DNA of 64,000 nucleotides from JAFGXF01 sp963732595. Lineage in GTDB: Bacteria; Chloroflexota; Anaerolineae; Anaerolineales; Anaerolineaceae. The stretch lies in assembly GCA_963732595.1 (NCBI GenBank), contig CAVSZZ010000002.1, positions 558,001-622,000 of the forward strand, given 5' to 3'. This document shows, in pieces, positions 51,373 to 60,072 of the stretch (within the stretch, counting starts at the first letter, position 1; the number at the start of each line of letters is the position of its first letter). The notes below the pieces were generated by a model. It was not told where the DNA came from. It saw only the letters and a program-made list of their open reading frames with translations, and did no database searches. The position numbers and the translations under genes are program-made.

Positions 51373-52617
51373 TTATTTTATACCCAAAGGTTTCAAGCTG
51401 CCGAGTCCGCTGACCTTCTTTGTAACCTTCGGTTCGCCATAATACTCCACTGAACCAATACCACTCAGGTTTGTGTCCAGTGACTCCCGAGCCCATACAC
51501 TGGCGCTACCGACTCCGGAGAGCTTCACTTCGGCAATGCGACTGTCCAGTTTGGTGCCATTGTAGCTACCAGCACCGGAGAGTTTGACAATCTGCTCATC
51601 CACCTTCCCGGCGATATCCATACTTCCGGCACCACTCAACTCGACTTTGAACTTGGTCACATCCAGGTTTTCGATCGTCTGCGAACCAGCACCGCTATTG
51701 ATGAGTTCCATCGACTCACCTTTAATACTTGGAACCTTGACCGTACCGGCACCGGAAAGCTTGATATAGCGGATATCACGGATCGTCAGGAAGAAGCGCA
51801 GTGGATCGATCGATCCGGTCCATATTCTCATCCAATCGACGAAATCATTATCGTGCCGGATAACTAAAACCCCATCTTTGACTTCGGTGATGATCTTCTC
51901 ACGGATCTCGGGCGCAGCTTCAATCCGCAACTCATCCTTGTCACCCTGCGTGATGAGCAATACCCCGATACCCTTATGGTGAACACCCTTCAGGTCTGTG
52001 AATACTCGTGTTTCGCTGGGAGCCGAGTCGGATGGTTCCACCACTTCGTAATCGCCTCCTGATTTCACCACGGCTGCCTTACTTTTGGAACCTGAATCAC
52101 CTTTCCAGAGCAAACGGGAAAACATCAGGTAGATACCCAATGCAACCAATGCCAGAGGCCAGAGAAGTTCATTATTACGGCTTGTGCCCGAGATACCGAT
52201 CAACAATTCAAAGAAGACGCCGAAAACAACGAAGAGGATAAGTCCGACGTTGATCACATGCCTGCCGCTGTCGCATAACTCGGGCAGATTACTAAACTTA
52301 CCAAAGATCCACATACCAATACCGACGCTGAGTGGAATAAGTGCCCAGGCATAGGACCAGGTTTCCCAATGATTGGTCAAAGCCTGGTAAAACAGGATCA
52401 AGCCAACTATTGTGATGATGCTGCCGGGAATAGCCAGGAAACCTGTGGATTTTCCAGCCACAAGCATGGCAAGAAAGAACATCAAGCCGCCCGCAATGAT
52501 AAACAGTGGCCATAAGTGGAAAATGGTGGATTTGAAGATTTCTCCGAGGAATACAAGCACCCCGAAGGCAATTAGAAGCGTGCCGATGACAACACTGGGT
52601 TTATTACGATCAGACAT
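51373..52617 (-). CDS. Membrane protein with DUF2807 head-GIN domain
   Basis: A 414-residue protein. The first 170 residues hold about five membrane helices of the LiaF/DUF5668 kind. The C-terminal 200 residues are a beta-helical head-GIN domain (DUF2807), in which LSGAGS-type turns recur about every 19-25 residues (KLSGAGTVKV, INSGAGSQTI, ELSGAGSMDI, KLSGAGSYNG, KLSGVGSASV, NLSGIGSVEY, KVSGLGSLKP). Domains of this type are thought to be adhesive or stress-sensing. AGGAGG lies 6 bases before the ATG, and the gene lies between prmC and prfA with gaps near 75 bases. A LiaF-like envelope-stress role is plausible but unproven. Confidence 0.8.
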   Translation of the reverse strand: MSDRNKPSVVIGTLLIAFGVLVFLGEIFKSTIFHLWPLFIIAGGLMFFLAMLVAGKSTGFLAIPGSIITIVGLILFYQALTNHWETWSYAWALIPLSVGIGMWIFGKFSNLPELCDSGRHVINVGLILFVVFGVFFELLIGISGTSRNNELLWPLALVALGIYLMFSRLLWKGDSGSKSKAAVVKSGGDYEVVEPSDSAPSETRVFTDLKGVHHKGIGVLLITQGDKDELRIEAAPEIREKIITEVKDGVLVIRHDNDFVDWMRIWTGSIDPLRFFLTIRDIRYIKLSGAGTVKVPSIKGESMELINSGAGSQTIENLDVTKFKVELSGAGSMDIAGKVDEQIVKLSGAGSYNGTKLDSRIAEVKLSGVGSASVWARESLDTNLSGIGSVEYYGEPKVTKKVSGLGSLKPLGIK

Positions 52618-52694
52618 GGAAACCTCCTGTTGGGTAATTACGTGCTATCTCTTTCTACGCACTCCCCCAAAAAAGGTTTCAAAATCCGGATAGG

Positions 52695-53759
52695 TCAGTC
52701 CATACCGCTCGATGCCAGGCGATCAGTTTCGTCTCTCAACGACAATTCATCAATAAATACATCCAGGTCACCCGACATGACCACCGGCAGATTGTAAGAT
52801 GATACGTTGATGCGGTGATCAGTCACACGCGATTGGGGATAGTTATAAGTGCGGATCTTTTCGGAACGCTCTCCGGTTCCAACCTGCGACCGGCGGGTTG
52901 CCTCAAGTTCCTTCTGCCGTTTCTCCTCTTCGATCTCATATAAGCGGGCGCGCAGAATGCTCATCGCCCTCAGGCGATTTTGAAGTTGAGAGCGCTCATC
53001 CTGGCACGCGACCACAATGCCAGTGGGGATATGCGTGATGCGAACTGCAGTGGCGTTCTTCTGAACGTTTTGACCGCCCGCACCTGCAGAACGGTAGATG
53101 TCCATGCGCAAGTCAGACTCAGGCACTTCGATCTCCACCTCATCGACCTCCGCCAGAACAACCACTGTTACCGTTGAGGTATGGATCCGACCCTGGGCTT
53201 CGGTGGCAGGAACACGCTGAACGCGGTGGACTCCCGATTCGTACTTCAAGCGGGAATAAGCGCCTTCACCAATAATATTGAAAATTACTTCCTTGTACCC
53301 ACCGATGCCGATGTCACTCTCTGACAGGATCTCAATCTTCCAGGACTTATTTTCAGCATAACGGGAATACATCCGAAAGAGATCCGCCGCAAAAAGCGCA
53401 GCCTCATCACCCCCCGTCCCGGCACGAATCTCGACGATCACATTCCGGTCATCTCTCGGATCCTTGGGCACTAACAGGTGCTTGATTTCATTTTCCAAGC
53501 TGGAAATCATCGGACCGACTTCCTCCAATTCGGCTACAGCCAGCTGGCGCATTTCGACATCATCACCCTCCTGTAAGGACTGGGCTTCTTCTTGCCGTTT
53601 TAGCGCCTGCCGGTACTCGCGTGATTTGGAGATCAACTTTTCCATTTCCGAGCGTTCACGTGACAGGTCGGCAGCTCTTCTATAATCATTGCCTACAGCT
53701 TCCAATTGCCGGTTGATATCTTCGTAACGCGACTCGATGAGGTCTAATTTTTCAAGCAT
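52695..53759 (-). CDS. prfA: Peptide chain release factor 1
   Basis: A 354-residue class I release factor recognising UAA and UAG. The catalytic GGQ loop is RSAGAGGQNVQKNATAVR (about residues 222-239). The DERSQLQNRLRAM segment and the stop-codon reading PxT-equivalent HRVQRVPATEAQGRIHTS are present, consistent with RF1 rather than RF2. The N-terminal helical domain starts MLEKLDLIESRYEDINRQ. It is preceded on the same strand by a YgjP-like gene 60 bases upstream. prmC, which modifies it, lies two genes downstream. Confidence 0.95.
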   Translation of the reverse strand: MLEKLDLIESRYEDINRQLEAVGNDYRRAADLSRERSEMEKLISKSREYRQALKRQEEAQSLQEGDDVEMRQLAVAELEEVGPMISSLENEIKHLLVPKDPRDDRNVIVEIRAGTGGDEAALFAADLFRMYSRYAENKSWKIEILSESDIGIGGYKEVIFNIIGEGAYSRLKYESGVHRVQRVPATEAQGRIHTSTVTVVVLAEVDEVEIEVPESDLRMDIYRSAGAGGQNVQKNATAVRITHIPTGIVVACQDERSQLQNRLRAMSILRARLYEIEEEKRQKELEATRRSQVGTGERSEKIRTYNYPQSRVTDHRINVSSYNLPVVMSGDLDVFIDELSLRDETDRLASSGMD

Positions 53760-53819
53760 AAGCTCTTCTTTTTAAGATCGTTTACCAATCAAGGAAAATA
53801 ATTATACCAGCCGGAATGT

Positions 53820-54530
53820 TTACGACCAGACGGGGAGGTATTTCAATGATTCACGCAGAGCTTTGATCTTCTTTTTATAATCCGGATCGTAACTGGCCAC
53901 CAGCTCCCAAAACTTTCGTGAGTGAGACATCACCCGGGTATGACAAAGCTCGTGTAACATGACATATCGGACCAGTTCCGGGGAAAGGAAGAGTAATTTT
54001 TGGTTCAAGCTGATGGATTTCAAACGTGAACAGCTTCCCCAACGTGTCCGTTGATTGCGAATGGTGATCTTACCTATCACAAAGCTCTTTTCGCGTGCCA
54101 GACCGATCAATACCGGGGGGAGGATGATTCTGGCTTGCCGGCTGATCCAACGCCTGAGCGCCGCCCCACACAGTGAGCGGTTGCCCACCGCTCCTGTCAG
54201 GCGCAGGGTATGCTGACCGGGTTGGGTCAATGTGATACTTCGGCTCGGCGAAGATGCATATTCGATATTCCAGGTCTCTCCGGTCAAGGGAAGGAATATG
54301 AATGGAGGGAGTGCTTTCGCCAGTTCCGGGCTTACCGGACGTGGCTGGTGTGATATTCTCTTTTGGGTACGGCTGATCCAATCTGCTTTTTCAGCCAGAA
54401 TGCGGGGGATTCGTCGTTCATCAAACCCGACCGGTATCACAACAACCAGACCGTCCGCCTGGGTGATCCGAAGACTGACATGCCTGGCACGAGAACTGAC
54501 CTTCAGGGTGTAAAGGGTGGATGTGGGCAT
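53820..54530 (-). CDS. YgjP-like metal-dependent hydrolase/protease (DUF45)
   Basis: A 236-residue protein of the YgjP/SprT-like zincin group. The zinc site is MLHELCHTRVMSHSRKFW (HExxH with a third His downstream, about residue 195). The preceding QRTRWGSCSRLKSISLN is the conserved WGSCS motif of DUF45. The N-terminal half is a beta-domain (VSLRITQADGLVVVIP). It may be a DNA-protein crosslink protease or unrelated hydrolase; the family is uncharacterised. It is probably the first gene of the prfA group. Confidence 0.88.
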   Translation of the reverse strand: MPTSTLYTLKVSSRARHVSLRITQADGLVVVIPVGFDERRIPRILAEKADWISRTQKRISHQPRPVSPELAKALPPFIFLPLTGETWNIEYASSPSRSITLTQPGQHTLRLTGAVGNRSLCGAALRRWISRQARIILPPVLIGLAREKSFVIGKITIRNQRTRWGSCSRLKSISLNQKLLFLSPELVRYVMLHELCHTRVMSHSRKFWELVASYDPDYKKKIKALRESLKYLPVWS

Positions 54531-54639
54531 CGAGCGCTATTATACCGGATGGGGAGCCTGGATGGATTATCACCGGGATTTAATGTAATAACTTATAATT
54601 TGGATATAATTTGTCTTATTATTCCGATTTGGAGGAACC

Positions 54640-55050
54640 ATGAAAAGAATTCAATTACTTACGTCTTTAATCGCGATCATCATTCTGGCATCAGCCTGTT
54701 CACCAGCCATCACCACACCCGTTTCGATCGATGGAATGCCCAGCGTGGCGATTCAACTTACCACCGTCTCCGAAAATGGTGACCAACAGATACAGAACGG
54801 CCCGGTCTCTATCAACATCCAAGGTTTTGCCTTTTCCCCGGAAAACACTACAGTGAAGGTGGGCACACAAGTTACCTGGACCAATCTGGATAATGTCGGG
54901 CATACTGCCACTGCACTTGACAGCTCTTTCGATTCAGGTTTATTGAATAACGGAGAGTCGTTTACATTCCAATTCGATCAACCAGGCATATTCGAATATC
55001 GATGTACGCCACACCCATCCATGCGCGGAATAATCACCGTGGTTCCCTGA
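54640..55050 (+). CDS. Cupredoxin (plastocyanin/azurin-like) lipoprotein
   Basis: A 136-residue exported protein: signal MKRIQLLTSLIAIIILASAC ends in a lipobox. The cupredoxin domain follows (about 45-136) with the pattern GFAFSPENTTVKVGTQVTW, DNVGHTAT (first copper His), and EYRCTPHPSMRG (Cys, His and Met ligands). All four type-1 copper residues are present. It is a single-electron carrier at the outer face of the membrane. GGAGG precedes the ATG by 5 bases. No oxidase gene is adjacent. Confidence 0.9.
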   Translation: MKRIQLLTSLIAIIILASACSPAITTPVSIDGMPSVAIQLTTVSENGDQQIQNGPVSINIQGFAFSPENTTVKVGTQVTWTNLDNVGHTATALDSSFDSGLLNNGESFTFQFDQPGIFEYRCTPHPSMRGIITVVP

Positions 55051-55090
55051 TCAATTGAGGATCAAAAGAATTGCAGCACAACAAAGTAAA

Positions 55091-55118
55091 AACACAAGCG
55101 GCTTCGTCCGCCCGTGTT
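55091..55118 (+). terminator. Weak hairpin between cupredoxin and DraG-like genes
   Basis: AACACaaGCGG (55,091-55,101) pairs with CCGCccGTGTT (55,108-55,118) with a 2x2 internal loop and a 6-base loop. The tail has few T residues. It lies between convergent genes. Confidence 0.3.
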
Positions 55119-55145
55119 TATGCAATCCGCCTGCGAGCCTGCCCA

Positions 55146-55931
55146 TCACACTTGATCTAGAGGCATTTTAAAGCTCACAATAAATTGATTGATAATTTCC
55201 GTCAGAGATCCATCCAGTTTCCCATATACGAAATCCATGATGTTGTGTGGTACACCGCCATAGAATGCCTCAGCAATTCCTCCAGTGATACAAGCCAGTG
55301 TATCACTGTCTCCCCCGATCGATATGGCATTGCGGATGGCGTCCTCGAAATCAGTGGATTCGAGAAAAGCAATAATTGCCTCAGGGACACTGCCCTGGCA
55401 GGTCTCATTGTATTTATATTCCGGACGAATATCATCAAGGCGGCGGCTTAGGTCATACCCAAACGTTGACTCGATATATGACTTAATCTTCATCTTCTCA
55501 TGGCCCTTCCGGGCGTGCCAGATGGCAGCCGCAGTTGCCTGCGCGCCCTTGATGCCTTCCGGATGATTATGCGTGACTTCTGCGCTCTTCTCAGCTTCGC
55601 GAAGCACAGTCTCCAGGTCATTGTAAGCAAAACCCACTGGGCTGACCCGCATGGCAGATCCATTTCCGAAGCTGTAATATGGGTGACTTTCTCCTGAGTT
55701 GACCCAGCGCACGAAATATCCGCCAAAACCTGCACCGGAATAGCGGTTATAGTACAAGATCAGGTTATCCAGGTAGGGCGTCCCATTCAGTATCGTATCC
55801 GCCAATGCCACAGTTAATACCGTATCATCCGTGAAAAATGCGTCTGGAGAAAAAAGGACAAACTCCTTACTCAGCACATTGTGATGCTCGTAAACCGATC
55901 CAATGACATCCCCGGCGATTGCTCCCAGCAT
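55146..55931 (-). CDS. ADP-ribosylglycohydrolase family protein
   Basis: A 261-residue DraG/ARH-type hydrolase. The dinuclear magnesium site is built by FFTDDTVLTVALAD (about residue 34-47) and SIGGDSDTLACITGGIAEA (about 205-223). The start MLGAIAGDVIGSVYE is typical. It removes ADP-ribose from proteins or small molecules. No ART or nitrogenase gene is nearby, so the target is unknown. It is divergent from the GNAT gene with a 105-base gap. Confidence 0.9.
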   Translation of the reverse strand: MLGAIAGDVIGSVYEHHNVLSKEFVLFSPDAFFTDDTVLTVALADTILNGTPYLDNLILYYNRYSGAGFGGYFVRWVNSGESHPYYSFGNGSAMRVSPVGFAYNDLETVLREAEKSAEVTHNHPEGIKGAQATAAAIWHARKGHEKMKIKSYIESTFGYDLSRRLDDIRPEYKYNETCQGSVPEAIIAFLESTDFEDAIRNAISIGGDSDTLACITGGIAEAFYGGVPHNIMDFVYGKLDGSLTEIINQFIVSFKMPLDQV

Positions 55932-56036
55932 CTCGTCGCTCCTTTTATTCGATTATACAATGGCGTTCTGTGCCATACCCCTTTCGAACTTGAAAGGCTA
56001 TAATGCCTCGATAATCCCATTCAAGAGGAGTCATCC

Positions 56037-57149
56037 ATGCAGATCCTTCAAGTCACTTCCAAAGCTGATATCAAGGAATTCATCGAGCTACCATATCGGT
56101 TGTATCGTGATGATCCTCTATGGGTTCCGCCGCTAAAAAATGAGCAGCGTGGACAGTTCGAGTCCCGGAAGAACCCGATGCTCGATCACTGTGAGTATTG
56201 CCTATTTATTTTGGAAAACGATGGGCGGGTCATCGGGCGGGTATCCGCCTTTCTGGATCACCTGGCGCTCGCCCACTGGAAGCAGCCAATAGGCTTGTTC
56301 GGCTCATATGAGTGCATCAACGATGAAAAAGCATCCTTCTTGCTCCTCGACGCAGCCCAAACCTGGCTTAAAAACAAAGGGATGAAAGCCATGCGCGGCC
56401 CATGGAGTTTTGCCTCCCAGGAATGGGGATTGGTGTGTGAGGGCTATCAACCCGCACCCGTTATCCTGGCACCCTACAATCCACCCTGGTATAACGATCA
56501 TCTGGCTGCCTTTGGATTACATAAAGCCAAAGACCTGCTGGTTTACTATATCGATGCCCGTGAAGGATATCAGATCAATGATCGCTACCTGACACTGACA
56601 AAAATAGTCCAAAAAAAATACCATATTCGTACACGTCCGGTTGACATGAAAAACCTGGAACGCGATGTGGTGACTATCGTTGATCTGGCCAACCAATCGA
56701 TTTGTGATAACTGGGGGTTCTACCCCGTCACTGAAAATGAAGGACGTGCCATGGCACACGATCTAAAAGAGATCGTTAATCCCAAGGCGATCGTGATCGC
56801 CGAGGACGAAAATGGACGTCCAATCGGTTTTGGCATGTCACTTCCGGATATCAATCTCCTGCTGAAAGGTATGCATGGCTCATTATTACCCTTCGGTTGG
56901 TTTAAAATGCTAACAGGTCTTCCAAAAATAACCCAATATCGCATGTGGGCGTTGGGAGTCATCCCGGAGTATCAGGGACGCGCGATCGACACACTGATCT
57001 ACAAAGCCACTTATGATGCACTTTACAATGAGCACATACGTCTTGAGATCAATTACGTCCTGGAGGATAATGACCGTATGAATAACGCTTTATTGAAGCT
57101 TGGGGCGAAACCTTTACGTCGTTACCGTGTATTTGAAAAAGCTATTTAA
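56037..57149 (+). CDS. GNAT-superfamily N-acetyltransferase
   Basis: A 370-residue protein of the family usually annotated as large GNAT acyltransferase. The N-terminal part is FIELPYRLYRDDPLWVPPLK with NPMLDHCEYCLFILENDGRVIGRVSAF, and AMRGPWSFASQEWGLVCEGY is highly characteristic. The C-terminal GNAT half includes VIAEDENGRPIGFGMSLPD and MWALGVIPEYQGRAIDTLIY (the CoA-binding RxxG/A area) and EINYVLEDNDRMNNALLKLG. GAGGAG lies 7 bases before the ATG. The substrate is unknown. A strong terminator follows. Confidence 0.85.
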   Translation: MQILQVTSKADIKEFIELPYRLYRDDPLWVPPLKNEQRGQFESRKNPMLDHCEYCLFILENDGRVIGRVSAFLDHLALAHWKQPIGLFGSYECINDEKASFLLLDAAQTWLKNKGMKAMRGPWSFASQEWGLVCEGYQPAPVILAPYNPPWYNDHLAAFGLHKAKDLLVYYIDAREGYQINDRYLTLTKIVQKKYHIRTRPVDMKNLERDVVTIVDLANQSICDNWGFYPVTENEGRAMAHDLKEIVNPKAIVIAEDENGRPIGFGMSLPDINLLLKGMHGSLLPFGWFKMLTGLPKITQYRMWALGVIPEYQGRAIDTLIYKATYDALYNEHIRLEINYVLEDNDRMNNALLKLGAKPLRRYRVFEKAI

Positions 57150-57153
57150 AAGT

Positions 57154-57185
57154 TTCGCCGGGGAAGGATTTTCATCCCCGGCGAA
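57154..57185 (+). terminator. Terminator after the GNAT gene
   Basis: A perfect 11-bp stem TTCGCCGGGGA (57,154-57,164) with 57,175-57,185 and a 10-base loop starts 4 bases past the stop. The tail is G/A-rich, so it may act mainly for the convergent genes or by structure. Confidence 0.55.
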
Positions 57186-57218
57186 GTAAAAGCAGGCAGT
57201 AAAACACCAGATCCGGTA

Positions 57219-57524
57219 TTATTTTTTAACCCGGGCTGATTTTATTGGTAAGTCTTCCGCTTGTGAATCCTTACGTCTCACGATTTCTCCCACCAGGTAG
57301 AGCAGCATCCCAAAGCCGGAGACCAACAAACCTTGAAGCATCACTTTCAATCCGGTTGTGACAGCCACTCCCCCACCCATCATTCTAAGGAAGGGTTGTG
57401 AATGTTCCATCATCCGGGCGCCACGGGTGACCAACATGATGATTCCGGTTCCCAATCCACCCAGGATGATCACAGCACCCAGGATCATCAGGATATAGGA
57501 AAACACACGAATAAATTTGTTCAT
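57219..57524 (-). CDS. Hypothetical small membrane protein
   Basis: A 101-residue protein with two hydrophobic segments (about 8-32 and 55-84), a connecting loop containing MMEHSQPFLRMMGGG, and a basic, hydrophilic tail (RRKDSQAEDLPIKSARVKK). No family recognised. AAGGAG lies 7 bases upstream of the ATG. It is followed by the YccF gene upstream on the same strand with an 80-base gap. Confidence 0.55.
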   Translation of the reverse strand: MNKFIRVFSYILMILGAVIILGGLGTGIIMLVTRGARMMEHSQPFLRMMGGGVAVTTGLKVMLQGLLVSGFGMLLYLVGEIVRRKDSQAEDLPIKSARVKK

Positions 57525-57603
57525 TTTTTCTCCTTGATTTCACTGATTATGCCACCTGACGATTAATAATGGATAAAGCCAGTGTAAATTTACTGTAAAT
57601 CAA

Positions 57604-58032
57604 TTATCGCCTGAGTGTCAAGATGCCGGGGTTCCGATCGAACATCCAGAAGCCTAATGGCATGCCGATGATGGAAGCGCTGATCAGAAAGGCGGCTTCC
57701 ATCCATAGCGCGGAAAGCCACCAACCGACCAGCGTGAAATATAAAATACGCAGGACCAGATTAACCTGCTTGACAGGTACTTTCTGCTCGATCAGGTTTC
57801 CATCGGTGTTATGGGTGATCAGCACTTTCTCCGGCTTGTTACGCAAAGCCAGCACTTTCGGGAGTATATTAACCATCCATAAACCCAGTGGGATTCCAAT
57901 AATGGTGATCATGGCGACCCAAGCCACGACGATCCAGGTCTGACCCAGCCACAGACCTACGATGACGAACCATAACACCTGCCAAAGGAACCCTGGATTC
58001 TTTTTGGTTTCGACAATAACTTGCTTTTCCAT
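57604..58032 (-). CDS. YccF-domain membrane protein
   Basis: A 142-residue inner-membrane protein with two copies of the YccF fold. Each has a hydrophobic pair ending in a conserved IGIPLG/IGMPLG turn: WFVIVGLWLGQTWIVVAW with TIIGIPLGLWMVN, and LRILYFTLVGWWLSALWM with SASIIGMPLGFWMF. The C-terminal FDRNPGILTLRR resembles other members. The family has no assigned function; some members are linked to ion homeostasis. No strong Shine-Dalgarno is visible. Confidence 0.8.
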   Translation of the reverse strand: MEKQVIVETKKNPGFLWQVLWFVIVGLWLGQTWIVVAWVAMITIIGIPLGLWMVNILPKVLALRNKPEKVLITHNTDGNLIEQKVPVKQVNLVLRILYFTLVGWWLSALWMEAAFLISASIIGMPLGFWMFDRNPGILTLRR

Positions 58033-58178
58033 GGTGTTTGATATTCTCCGATTATCTTATCTCTACGTGCGATTATAAATCCAGTTTCCCACTGCTTGCA
58101 CGATTCAGGATCATATCCCAAGCGCACAAGTTATAATACATTCAATCTATCCAGTCCCATCCTTCCGGAGGAGTTCCC

Positions 58179-58829
58179 ATGGCGCTCTATCTCGATTCAG
58201 CAGTTTTGGATGAAATAAAGGAAGCTTTTTCCTGGGGCTGGGTGAGTGGTGTCACCACCAACCCGGCACTCTTAGGTCGCAGCGAGATCAAACCTGAAGA
58301 ACGCTTGAAAGCCATTGCAAACCTTGTGGATGGTGAGATCTTTTACCAACTCATGGCTGAGACCCAGGAGGGTATGTATCTTGAAGCGCATCGTGCTCGT
58401 GAGATTCTTGGCAAGAAACTGGTGGTGAAGATCCCTGCTGTGGCCCCCGGATTCCGCGCCTGTAGCCGGTTAGCACCGGAGTTTGCCTGTGCCATGACAG
58501 CTGTGTTCAGCCCAACCCAAGCACTGCTGGCTGCCGAATCCGGCGCACGGTATGTAATTGTGTACTTCAACCGTGCAGCCAGCCTGCTTGGTGAGGCGGA
58601 CTCACTTACCACGGCCTGCGCCCAGGTCCTGGCAGATAGCTTGACCGAATTGATGGCAGCCAGCATTAAAAGCACGGCAGATGCCGTTAATGCAGTCAAA
58701 GCAGGTGCCTTGCACCTGACACTGCCCTTCGAAATACTTAAAGCCCTCCCGGAAAATGAGCACACCCGCCAAGCTATCAGCGATTTCAATATGAACGGCA
58801 AAGGTATCAGTTACCAGGATCTCCCATGA
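58179..58829 (+). CDS. Transaldolase / fructose-6-phosphate aldolase family protein
   Basis: A 216-residue class I aldolase of the short transaldolase (TalC/Fsa) group. The start MALYLDSAVLDEIKEA, GVTTNPALL, QLMAETQEGM and the Schiff-base lysine in KKLVVKIPAV (about residue 88) are typical; CAMTAVFSPTQALLA follows. It acts in the non-oxidative pentose phosphate pathway, a fit with xylose import at the left edge. Some residues differ from Fsa (a Cys-rich CSRLAPEFACAMT replaces the usual NLTAIFS pattern), so activity should be checked. GGAGGAG precedes the ATG. It overlaps the next gene by four bases. Confidence 0.85.
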   Translation: MALYLDSAVLDEIKEAFSWGWVSGVTTNPALLGRSEIKPEERLKAIANLVDGEIFYQLMAETQEGMYLEAHRAREILGKKLVVKIPAVAPGFRACSRLAPEFACAMTAVFSPTQALLAAESGARYVIVYFNRAASLLGEADSLTTACAQVLADSLTELMAASIKSTADAVNAVKAGALHLTLPFEILKALPENEHTRQAISDFNMNGKGISYQDLP

Positions 58830-59188
58830 CCAGTCGTCTGACAGAATATCAGGATTATCGCAAGCGCATGAACGCACGCATCGCTGAGATCGACCATCTC
58901 GGTTTAAAACGCTTTCTGAACCTGGACACTGCTGCATATTCAGATGGAGCGTTACTGGCCCGGCAAAAAGAAATGCTTGGTCTGGTGGCTTCCATGGTCC
59001 TGCGCTGTAACGATTGTATCGACCACCACATTATTCAATGTGTTCATGCGGATTGGAAGGATGAGGAATTATATGAGGCGTTCAATGTGGCCCTGGTAGT
59101 AGGCGGCAGCATCATCATTCCCCATCTGCGCCATGCAGTTGAAACGCTTGACCTGGTTCGCCAGGAGGATCAGTCTGATGACCGATGA
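58826..59188 (+). CDS. Carboxymuconolactone decarboxylase/AhpD-like protein
   Basis: A 120-residue all-helical CMD-domain protein. The redox motif is CNDCIDHHI (CxxC followed by His, about residue 58-66), the AhpD-type active site, with the helix DEELYEAFNVALVVGGS after it. It probably acts as a thiol-dependent peroxidase or transfer partner. The ATG overlaps the transaldolase stop (ATGA), and its own 3' end overlaps the patatin start by 11 bases, so three genes are translationally linked. Confidence 0.87.
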   Translation: MTSRLTEYQDYRKRMNARIAEIDHLGLKRFLNLDTAAYSDGALLARQKEMLGLVASMVLRCNDCIDHHIIQCVHADWKDEELYEAFNVALVVGGSIIIPHLRHAVETLDLVRQEDQSDDR

Positions 59189-60032
59189 GGTAAATTCCAC
59201 CCGTAAAATCGGGTTAGCCTTAAGCGGAGGGGGAGCACGCGGTCTGGCTCATATCGGTGTTTTTAAGGTTCTGGAACAAATACCTATCCCGATCAACTTC
59301 ATTTCGGGTACCAGCATGGGCGCAATTATCGGGGCTTGTATCGCCAAAGGTATGCACGCCGCAGAGATCGAAGCAGTGACGACCAAGCTTTCCAACGTTC
59401 GCCAGCTAATCCGCATGGTCGACATGGCTGGTGGCCGTCGCGGTCTGCTTGCCGGAAACCGGGTGCGCGAGTTGCTTTCCGAGGTGATCGGATCAGAGAT
59501 CAGGTTCAGTGACCTTAAAACACCTCTGGCTGTCTGTTCGGTTAATCTTGCAGATGGGTCGGAAACAGTCTTCACCCAGGGAAATGTGTTGAACGCTTTA
59601 ATGGCTTCCATAGCTGTACCGGGTGTCTTTACCCCGCAAATTGTTAATGAATGCCAGTATGTGGATGGCGGGGTTAAAAACAATTTACCGGTAGATCATG
59701 TACGAGAGTTGGGAGCTGAATTCGTTATTGCCGTGGATGTGATGCATCACGATTTTACAAAACTTGGTACAACTACCCGGGCAGAGCATTTTGCGGTCAC
59801 GCCACCGGCCAGTTTTCAGGAAGTCTACCGGTTTGTGGCCATGATGATATCGGAACAGACCCGCCTGCGCCTGTTGCTGGATACACCTGATATTCTGATC
59901 ACCCCCGAGCTATCTAACGATATGCTCTCATTTGGTGGCTTCAGCCGCGCAGGCGAAACCATCTCAGCCGGCGAAAAAGCATCCGTGCAGGTATTACCCG
60001 AACTCCTCAGCAAATTGGATTTACCCGGATAA
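59178..60032 (+). CDS. Patatin-like phospholipase
   Basis: A 284-residue serine lipid acyl hydrolase of the RssA/YlbK type. Catalytic motifs are the oxyanion loop LSGGGARGLAHIGV, the nucleophile serine in ISGTSMGAIIG, and the Asp in VDGGVKNNLP (DG[GA]). The start at 59,178 is supported by AGGAGG nine bases upstream and lies inside the CMD gene. No signal peptide is visible, so it is cytosolic or peripheral. Substrate lipids are unknown. Confidence 0.92.
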   Translation: MTDEVNSTRKIGLALSGGGARGLAHIGVFKVLEQIPIPINFISGTSMGAIIGACIAKGMHAAEIEAVTTKLSNVRQLIRMVDMAGGRRGLLAGNRVRELLSEVIGSEIRFSDLKTPLAVCSVNLADGSETVFTQGNVLNALMASIAVPGVFTPQIVNECQYVDGGVKNNLPVDHVRELGAEFVIAVDVMHHDFTKLGTTTRAEHFAVTPPASFQEVYRFVAMMISEQTRLRLLLDTPDILITPELSNDMLSFGGFSRAGETISAGEKASVQVLPELLSKLDLPG

Positions 60033-60072
60033 CTCCTCAAGCTAATACGAAACGGACAACAAAATCCAGATC

